A DNA stretch of 11,577 nt from Methanobacteriota archaeon (GTDB lineage: Archaea > Thermoplasmatota > Thermoplasmata > RBG-16-68-12), in NCBI GenBank assembly GCA_005878995.1, contig VBME01000029.1, positions 1-11,577 of the forward strand. The letters are read 5' to 3'. The notes under the pieces are model-generated. The model was not told the origin of the DNA and made no database searches. It was given only the letters and a program-made list of their open reading frames with translations. This document shows, in pieces, positions 5,459 to 11,577 of the stretch. Within the stretch, counting starts at the first letter, position 1. Each line of letters starts with the position of its first letter. Both the position numbers and the translations under genes were made by a program.

Positions 5459-6751
5459 TTGTCTTCATCAACGCAAAGTGGAACGGAAGGTGCTGGAACA
5501 GGCGGTTATCGTCCGCCGCGGCCGTTGATCAAGTTGATCATCGCAATCGTGGCCGTTCTCGTCGTATCGAACGTGGTAACCGGGCTGGCTGTGTACTACG
5601 CCAGCTTGCCGCCTGTGAGCGGGGCCAAGGTCGTGACGGTCGTTGGCCCGTGGGCCGGGAACGAGAAAGACGCGTTCTTGCCCGTGATGGACCAGTTCGC
5701 TCGGACGACCGGGATCTCGTACACATTCACGACGACACGGCAGGAAGACCTCCAAACGTCCCTGCCAAATCAGTTCGCGGCCGGGCAATCGCCCGCCGAC
5801 CTCATCTTCATGCCGAGCGCCTTCATTAAAACGTACGCGGGCCAGGGATACGTCACGAGCCTGACCGGGACGATCGGCCCGTCGACGTACAAGCCGGGTG
5901 CTTTGGATCAGGTGACGGCGAACAGCGCGATTTGGGGCGGCGCGTACACCGGGAAAGTGAAGCCTGGGTTCTGGTATCGAGTGTCCTTTTTCCAGGCCCA
6001 TGGGCTTACTCCGCCGACGACGTGGAGCCAATTCACGACGCTGCTCGCGAATCTGAAAGTGATCGCGGGCGTGAAAAACCCGATTATTAGTGGCGATGGG
6101 GTTGGCTGGCCGCTGTCCGATGTCACCGAGCATTTCATCGCGACGTATGGCGGAGCGTCCATGCATCAAGCGCTCACGGCGAAGACGCTGAAGTGGACCG
6201 ACACGTCGGTGCACGACCTGTTTGCCACCTACCTGGTGCCAACGCTCCAAGCGGGCGACTGGAGCGAGCCGATAACCTGGGACAGCCCCGGCGTGAACCT
6301 CTTCTGGAACGGCACGTATCCGCTGTACTTCATGGGAAGCTGGATTACGGGCATGGTCTCGGACCCGTCGGATCTTGGCGTCTTCTCGCTGCCGGGCGGC
6401 GTCGCAAACCAGGGGATCGTGTTTGCGGCGGACTACTTCTTCGTCCCGAAGTTCGCCGCTCACCCCGTTGAGGCGAAGCGCTTGGCCGCCTTCTTCGCGA
6501 GCGCAGCCGCGCAGACCACGCAAGTGCGGCAGGGCGGACACATCGCGACTGCAGCGGGCGTCTCCATCACCGCCTATCCGAGCGTCGATGCCCGCGTCGC
6601 GGGCCTGCTCACCGGAAAAACGGTGTTGCCCGACCTCGACGACACGATTGGTGGAACGTTCCAGACGACGTTCTGGAGTCAGCTCCAATTGTTGTGGTCC
6701 GATCCCACGAAGTTGGACAGCGTGCTGTCGACGATCCAAGCGGCGACGTAG
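5459..6751 (+). CDS. ABC transporter extracellular sugar-binding protein (family 1, MalE-like)
   Basis: This encodes a 430-residue substrate-binding protein, probably for a trehalose, maltose or maltodextrin-type sugar. After a Gly/Ser-rich, basic N-terminus, residues 23-47 form a membrane helix (LIKLIIAIVAVLVVSNVV). This helix probably acts as an uncleaved anchor, since there is no lipobox and no cysteine in the whole protein. The remainder follows the family 1 binding-protein plan: VVTVVGPWAGNEKDAFLPV at about 58-76, DLIFMP at about 114-119, a hinge with WYRVSFFQAHGLTPPTTW, and the later NGTYPLYFMGSW and DYFFVP segments. The start is TTG, supported by a strong upstream GGAGG array. The MalF-like permease gene begins 2 nt after the stop, so the genes form an operon. 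Substrate specificity is inferred from the neighbouring treT and hydrolase genes and is not shown by the binding protein itself. Confidence 0.9.
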   Translation: MSSSTQSGTEGAGTGGYRPPRPLIKLIIAIVAVLVVSNVVTGLAVYYASLPPVSGAKVVTVVGPWAGNEKDAFLPVMDQFARTTGISYTFTTTRQEDLQTSLPNQFAAGQSPADLIFMPSAFIKTYAGQGYVTSLTGTIGPSTYKPGALDQVTANSAIWGGAYTGKVKPGFWYRVSFFQAHGLTPPTTWSQFTTLLANLKVIAGVKNPIISGDGVGWPLSDVTEHFIATYGGASMHQALTAKTLKWTDTSVHDLFATYLVPTLQAGDWSEPITWDSPGVNLFWNGTYPLYFMGSWITGMVSDPSDLGVFSLPGGVANQGIVFAADYFFVPKFAAHPVEAKRLAAFFASAAAQTTQVRQGGHIATAAGVSITAYPSVDARVAGLLTGKTVLPDLDDTIGGTFQTTFWSQLQLLWSDPTKLDSVLSTIQAAT

Positions 6752-6753
6752 GC

Positions 6754-7737
6754 ATGGGTGCGCCGAACCGGGCCCGATCCGGGCCCGCCCTTTCCTTTCG
6801 GCGGCTCGCGGAGCGATCCACGTTTTTCATGCCGGCGGCGATTTTGCTCCTGCTACTCGTGTTTTACCCGATCGCCACAACGATTATCCTGAGTTTTTTC
6901 TCGGGCAGTTCCTTCGTCGGGTTGGGTAACTACGGTGCAATCTTGCAGGATCCGGCGACGCTGAATCCGAATGGGCTGTCGGGCGGTCCTCCTTACGGCA
7001 CCCTCGTGAATAATCTGCTCTGGATCGTCATCCATCTCCCGCTCTCGCTGTTCACGGGTCTCGTGCTCGCGGTCCTCCTCCAGAGGGTCCGTGGGGCTTC
7101 GATTATCAAGTCGTTTATCTTCCTTGGGATGGTCACGCCGCTCATCGTGATCGGCGTCCTCCTCGGCTTCACGATCGAGGCCCCCGTTGGATTCGTTCCG
7201 GCTTTTTTTGGGTCGATTGGGCTGCCCTCGCTCGACGTGAACTGGATCGCGCATCCCACCACGCTCCTGTTTGGTCTCATCCTCGGGAGCGTCTGGTCTT
7301 GGACCGGGTTCAGCACGATCATCTACTCGGCGGGCCTCACGACGATTCCGAAAGACTACTTTGAAGCCGCGCGCGTCGACGGGGCGAGCGAATGGCACAT
7401 CTTCACTCGTATCACCTGGCCGCTGCTCCGGCCGGTGACGCTCGTCATCGTCACGATGAGTCTTCTTTGGGAGCTAAAACTGTTTGATATCATCCTCGGC
7501 GCGACGAATGCCGGTGGTGGTGTCGGGGGCGCCGCAGACGTGTTGGCTCTTCAGATGTACCGATACGCATTCGTCGCTTTGCCTCCCGAATCCAACAAAG
7601 CCGCCGCGGTTGCGTGCATGCTCCTACTCTTCACGACGTTAGTCGCCGGCTTCCTGTTCCGACGCCTCTTGACCGGTGACGCACCCAAACCCAGGGCGGC
7701 GCGTCGACTCGCGACTTCGACACGAGCGGGTGAGTGA
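6754..7737 (+). CDS. ABC sugar permease, MalF-type
   Basis: This encodes a 327-residue inner transmembrane subunit with about six hydrophobic segments. The first is at about 25-49 (FFMPAAILLLLLVFYPIATT) and the last at about 285-302. The EAA loop that docks onto the ATPase is clear at 204-227, with EAARVDGASEWHIF and then TWPLLRP. There is no long periplasmic P2 insertion like that of E. coli MalF, which is normal for the shorter family members. ATG 6754 is chosen because it is 2 nt after the binding-protein stop; the in-frame upstream GTG at 6694 would add 20 residues overlapping the binding-protein coding region. No strong ribosome-binding site is visible, so translation is probably coupled. 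The C-terminal tail is basic and Ala-rich. Its partner permease gene overlaps its stop codon. Confidence 0.92.
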   Translation: MGAPNRARSGPALSFRRLAERSTFFMPAAILLLLLVFYPIATTIILSFFSGSSFVGLGNYGAILQDPATLNPNGLSGGPPYGTLVNNLLWIVIHLPLSLFTGLVLAVLLQRVRGASIIKSFIFLGMVTPLIVIGVLLGFTIEAPVGFVPAFFGSIGLPSLDVNWIAHPTTLLFGLILGSVWSWTGFSTIIYSAGLTTIPKDYFEAARVDGASEWHIFTRITWPLLRPVTLVIVTMSLLWELKLFDIILGATNAGGGVGGAADVLALQMYRYAFVALPPESNKAAAVACMLLLFTTLVAGFLFRRLLTGDAPKPRAARRLATSTRAGE

Positions 7738-8594
7738 TGGCTGGACCCGTCCTCCGACTCCCGCACATCCGCCTGCGGACGGTCCTCGTGCATCTCGCCG
7801 CGTGGGGCATCGGACTCGCGTGGCTCGTTCCATTCCTCGGCGTCGCGGTGGTGGCGTTCCGGCCGCTTGGCGAGGTTGCGCTTGGCTGGTGGAATCTCTC
7901 TCCGTTCAACCCTACGCTGGCCAACTTTGCGGGAGCGTGGGGCAATTCAGACTGCCCCCTCTCCATGGGAATCCGAAATTCCCTGCTCGTCGCAGTGCCA
8001 TCGACATTCATCCCCCTCATGGTCGGCGCGTTTGCCGGATATGGGTTCGCGCGATACCGGTTCCCGGGACGAGACTACGTGTTCCTGTCCGTCGTCCTCC
8101 TCATGGCGGTGCCGCAGCAGATGGTTGCCGTGCCCATCTTCAAGCTGATGCTGAGTGTCGGTCTTCTGAACCAATTTCTGGGCCTCATCCTTCTGCACTC
8201 TGCATGGGGGATTCCCTGGATTGTCCTGTTCATGCGGAACTTCTACCGCACTCTCCCCGTGGAGATCGAGGAGGCCGCTCGCGTGGATGGGGCGAGTGAG
8301 TTCAAGACCTTCTACCGGATCGTCCTGCCGATGGCCCTTCCGGCCTTCGCGGCGGTCGTCGTCCTTCAGTTCATGTGGGTTTGGAACGACTTCTTCTTCG
8401 CGAAGATAATGCTCCAGTCGACCGACCGGGCGGTCGCGACCCTGTGCGTGACGCAGCTCAGTGGGCAGTTCACGCGGCCTTGGGACCTCCTGTCCGCCGC
8501 TGCGATTCTCACGCTTCTCGTCCCGGTTGGGCTGTATATCGTGCTCCAGCGGTACTACATCCGCGGCATGATCGGCTGGACGATTAAGGGCTAG
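7737..8594 (+). CDS. ABC sugar permease, MalG-type
   Basis: This encodes a 285-residue transmembrane subunit, the second half of the permease heterodimer. The features of MalG-type proteins are present: a first membrane segment at about 19-41, NSLLVAVPSTF (81-91), GYGFARYRFPGRD (101-113), VPIFKLM, and the EAA loop at 179-198 (EEAARVDGASEFKTF and LP). The C-terminus is the typical RYYIRGMIGWTIKG. ATG 7737 overlaps the upstream stop as TGATG, and an in-frame GTG at 7734 is an alternative. The upstream GGTGA matches the anti-Shine-Dalgarno region. The operon has no ATPase gene downstream: the next gene is convergent, and the MalK-type subunit is encoded at 9784-10863 on the other strand. The 3' end overlaps the hydrolase gene by 11 bp. 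Confidence 0.93.
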   Translation: MAGPVLRLPHIRLRTVLVHLAAWGIGLAWLVPFLGVAVVAFRPLGEVALGWWNLSPFNPTLANFAGAWGNSDCPLSMGIRNSLLVAVPSTFIPLMVGAFAGYGFARYRFPGRDYVFLSVVLLMAVPQQMVAVPIFKLMLSVGLLNQFLGLILLHSAWGIPWIVLFMRNFYRTLPVEIEEAARVDGASEFKTFYRIVLPMALPAFAAVVVLQFMWVWNDFFFAKIMLQSTDRAVATLCVTQLSGQFTRPWDLLSAAAILTLLVPVGLYIVLQRYYIRGMIGWTIKG

Positions 8595-9765
8595 CCGGCG
8601 TGTCGTCGGTCGAGAGCATGTCGAACAGCGTCCCCAGGGACCACGCTTGGAGCGGATTCGCCCGGGTCGTCGAATGTCCCCGGGACAAATCCACGATTTC
8701 GCCGTCTACGACCGCGTAGAGTTCTGGGATCTTGCCGAGCGCTTCATAGGCGCGGAGCATCGCGTCACGGACCTTTCTCGCATCGCCTCCGCGGCCGACC
8801 GCTCGAAGGCCCCGCCACAGAAACCAGTTGTCGTGCGGCCAAACGGCACCCGTATGATACCCAAGCGGATTGAAGTCGGGCTCGGAACTTGAATGGGTCC
8901 GTACCCCGAACGGCGTCCACAGGTCGTCGCGGAAGAGTCGGCGGGCGAGATGTGCGACACGTTCCTCGGGCACAACGCCGGCGAGCAGGAGGTGTCCGGG
9001 ATTCGAGGTGATTGCTCGACGAACTCGTTTCTTGCCGTCGAGGGCGAGTGCGTAGTATCCGGCATCGGCCATCCAGAAGTCACGGTTAAGCGCCGACTCG
9101 ATTCGGGATGCGGCCTCTCGCGCGTCTCCTGCCAGGCGTTCTTTCCCCCGTCGGCTCGCGAGGTCGCCGAAGGCCCGTTTCGCTGCCACCGTGTAGCCTT
9201 GGACTTCGACGAGAGCGACAGGCGGATTGATTCCGAGATGGTCGTCGGAACCGTCTTTCCAACCCTGGTGGAAGAGGCCCCGCGGATTCTTTCGTTCGTA
9301 CTCGACGTAGCCGTCGCCATCGACATCGGCATAGGTGGACATCCAGCCGTCCGCCGCCACGAGACTCGGCCAAAGGGCATTCAGAAGGCGTCTGTCTCCC
9401 GTTGCCTCCACGTACTTCTGGGCGACGATCAGAAAGAGGGGGGTCGAATCGACGCTCCCGTAGTACGGAAACTTCCAGTCCGGCAATTCCGAACGGGATT
9501 CCCGATCAAAGCGGTGTTCATGAAGGATCTTCCCCGGCTCTTCTTCCGATCTGCGGTTCACGCGGCGCCCTTGGTACGACGCCAGGACGCGGAGAGTCGC
9601 AGCCGCGATCGACGGGTCGTACGAGAGCAACTGCCAAGACGCGATCAGCGAGTCGCGGCCGAATAGGGTGGAGTAACGCGGCGCGCCGGCTTTCAAGTAG
9701 CCTTCCGGTGCTCGGAGAGAATCGAGGTCTTTCCAGATGCGGGCCCTCAGCGCCTCTCGGTCCAT
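8584..9765 (-). CDS. Stand-alone amylo-alpha-1,6-glucosidase-like glycoside hydrolase
   Basis: This encodes a 393-residue protein resembling the catalytic (alpha/alpha)6-barrel half of bacterial amylo-alpha-1,6-glucosidase/glycogen-debranching proteins. Motifs in order are FGRDSL (35-40), EEEPGKILHEHRF (74-86), YYGSVDSTPLF (101-111), DGDGYVEYER (149-158), HQGWKDGSDD (166-175), EVQGY (187-191), NPGHLL (255-260), HTGAVWPHDN (304-313), IPELY (346-350) and PLQAWS (371-376). By analogy, D171 and E348 are candidates for the acid/base pair. The usual relatives carry an N-terminal domain of roughly 250-300 residues, which is absent here. There is no signal peptide, so the enzyme acts in the cytoplasm. 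The gene starts 18 bp after the MalK-type stop and is probably in one operon with it, processing imported alpha-glucans. A different glucosidase or trehalase-like specificity is possible. Confidence 0.85.
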   Translation of the reverse strand: MDREALRARIWKDLDSLRAPEGYLKAGAPRYSTLFGRDSLIASWQLLSYDPSIAAATLRVLASYQGRRVNRRSEEEPGKILHEHRFDRESRSELPDWKFPYYGSVDSTPLFLIVAQKYVEATGDRRLLNALWPSLVAADGWMSTYADVDGDGYVEYERKNPRGLFHQGWKDGSDDHLGINPPVALVEVQGYTVAAKRAFGDLASRRGKERLAGDAREAASRIESALNRDFWMADAGYYALALDGKKRVRRAITSNPGHLLLAGVVPEERVAHLARRLFRDDLWTPFGVRTHSSSEPDFNPLGYHTGAVWPHDNWFLWRGLRAVGRGGDARKVRDAMLRAYEALGKIPELYAVVDGEIVDLSRGHSTTRANPLQAWSLGTLFDMLSTDDTPASP

Positions 9766-9783
9766 GCTGGCCCCGGTGCGGAC

Positions 9784-10863
<1,080 letters not shown>

Positions 10864-10888
10864 GGCGAGGTTGGACGGGGGAAGAACG

Positions 10889-10898
10889 GATAAATAAT
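10889..10898. promoter_or_regulatory. Shared TATA-like element for divergent treT and ATPase genes
   Basis: GATAAATAAT is the only AT-rich block in the 76-bp gap. On the plus strand it would give a treT start near 10921 and a leader of about 19 nt that includes the ribosome-binding site. On the minus strand (ATTATTTATC) it would give a start near 10867, almost at the ATPase TTG. A bacterial -10 reading, with TTGGAC at 10871-10876, is also possible. Confidence 0.55.
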
Positions 10899-10905
10899 CT
10901 TCGCT

Positions 10906-10935
10906 TTCCTACTCCCCGGTCCCCAGGGGGAGGAA
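10906..10935. repeat. Imperfect inverted repeat covering the treT ribosome-binding site
   Basis: TTCCT-AC-TCCCC (10906-10917) can pair with GGGGGAGGAA (10926-10935), leaving a 2-nt bulge and an 8-nt loop. The right arm contains the GGGGGAGG ribosome-binding site of treT. It might be a repressor operator at the start site or, if transcription begins upstream, a translation-blocking hairpin. Confidence 0.35.
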
Positions 10936-10939
10936 TCCG

Positions 10940-11577
10940 GTGGAGGAAGTCTCTGTCGTCGAGAAACGGTTGTCGGACTACCGCGCAATCATTGGTGGCC
11001 CAGCGTTCGCGGAAATCCTGGCCCTCGCGAGTCGGCTGAAAGGAAAGCGGGTCGCACACGTGAACGCGACGCCGTACGGCGGCGGTGTCGCGGAACTGCT
11101 CCATAGCCTCGTCCCCCTGCAACGGGACGTCGGGCTCGACGCGCACTGGTTCGTCCTATCTGGGTCGAACGCGTTCTTCACGGCGACGAAGACGATGCAC
11201 AATGCGCTCCAGGGGTCCAACGTGGTGCTCTCGGCGGACATGCAGGCGACGTACCGCCACTTCAACGAGCTCAATGCATCGAGTTTCGAGGACGAGTACG
11301 ACTACGTCGTGATTCACGATCCGCAGCCCGCGCCACTGGTTAGCCTCTGCAAGCGGAGAGGCGCCTGGATCTGGCGTTGCCATCTTGACCTGACGTCCCC
11401 GAACCCATCGGTCCTTCGAATCCTCGCGCCGCACCTCGAGGCGTACGACGCCGCCGTCTTCAGCGCGCGGGAATATGCGCCGCCCAGCCTCCGTTTCCCG
11501 CACATCTACGTGAATCCACCCGCGATCGATCCGACGAGCCCGAAGAACCGACACGTTTACCGCGAAGAGCGGGAGAC
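10940..11577 (+). CDS. treT: Trehalose glycosyltransferring synthase TreT, 5' part (partial)
   Basis: The first 212 residues of a GT4-type glycosyltransferase are visible and run off the right edge. TreT reversibly makes trehalose from NDP-glucose and glucose, and in Thermococcales it sits with the trehalose/maltose ABC genes. The recognisable blocks are AHVNATPYGGGVAELLHSLV (39-58), WFVLSG (70-75), THNAL-type TMHNALQG (85-92), VVIHDPQPAPLV (123-134), WIWRCHLDLTSPNP (143-156) and NPPAIDP (192-198). These match TreT proteins more closely than general GT4 enzymes. GTG 10940 is chosen because GGGGGAGG (10926-10933) lies 6 nt upstream and the family N-terminus fits. The catalytic C-terminal half is outside the window, so completeness cannot be judged. 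It diverges from the MalK-type ATPase gene across 76 bp with a common TATA-like element, which suggests joint control of uptake and trehalose turnover. Confidence 0.9.
   Translation, partial: MEEVSVVEKRLSDYRAIIGGPAFAEILALASRLKGKRVAHVNATPYGGGVAELLHSLVPLQRDVGLDAHWFVLSGSNAFFTATKTMHNALQGSNVVLSADMQATYRHFNELNASSFEDEYDYVVIHDPQPAPLVSLCKRRGAWIWRCHLDLTSPNPSVLRILAPHLEAYDAAVFSAREYAPPSLRFPHIYVNPPAIDPTSPKNRHVYREERE

Noticed and set aside
5468..6739. 423-codon minus-strand open frame opposite the sugar-binding protein
   Set aside because: It mirrors almost the whole binding-protein gene, is very rich in Arg and His, and lacks any recognisable domain.
8893..9666. 257-codon plus-strand frame opposite the hydrolase
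   Set aside because: Antisense to a gene with many conserved motifs; no domain seen.
10871..10898. Bacterial -35/-10 promoter (TTGGAC with AATAAT, 16-bp spacing) before treT
   Set aside because: Possible by spacing, but the -10 is a modest match, and other traits of the window favour an archaeal host; kept only as an alternative.

Overview
The window most likely comes from a GC-rich archaeon, with Thermoplasmatota as the best guess. The evidence is indirect. Protein tails and anchors look archaeal: a beta-helix surface protein ends in a membrane segment plus an Arg tail, and the sugar-binding protein keeps an N-terminal membrane anchor with no lipobox. The treT/malK-type gene set resembles the Thermococcales trehalose/maltose system. 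Several starts are TTG or GTG, and TATA-like boxes sit about 26 bp from predicted, often nearly leaderless, starts. There is no rRNA or tRNA to prove this, and a bacterial reading of some promoters cannot be excluded.

Left third (1-2600): the 3' end of a Pro/Asp-rich protein runs in from the left. It converges with a minus-strand chain, in transcription order: an ArsR-family repressor, a tandem two-domain SRPBCC/AHSA1 protein, a DUF2277 protein and a DUF3052-like protein. The ArsR start is embedded in one of two near-identical 16-bp TTAA-flanked operator-like palindromes. The other copy overlaps its putative TATA box, which predicts strong autoregulation.

Middle (2601-5458): a secreted or surface-anchored right-handed beta-helix protein on the plus strand converges with a galactose-1-phosphate uridylyltransferase (galT) on the minus strand. 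A symmetrical inverted repeat that contains both stop codons separates them.

Right half (5459-11577): this is a trehalose/maltose-type uptake and utilisation locus. A solute-binding protein and two MalF/MalG-type permeases form a tight plus-strand operon. Tail to tail with it is a minus-strand operon of a MalK-type ATPase and a stand-alone amylo-alpha-1,6-glucosidase-like glycoside hydrolase. Divergent from the ATPase is the 5' part of treT (trehalose glycosyltransferring synthase), which runs off the right edge. The model is that sugar is captured outside the cell, imported with ATP from the MalK-type subunit, and then processed in the cytoplasm. The hydrolase would trim alpha-linked oligosaccharides, TreT would interconvert trehalose with glucose plus NDP-glucose, and GalT would connect UDP-glucose with galactose-1-phosphate.

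No mobile elements, CRISPR arrays or RNA genes were seen. The features most worth following up are the twin-operator ArsR promoter, the single TATA-like element shared by treT and the ATPase gene, the minimal debranching-type hydrolase, and the unusual splitting of the ABC system into two converging operons.
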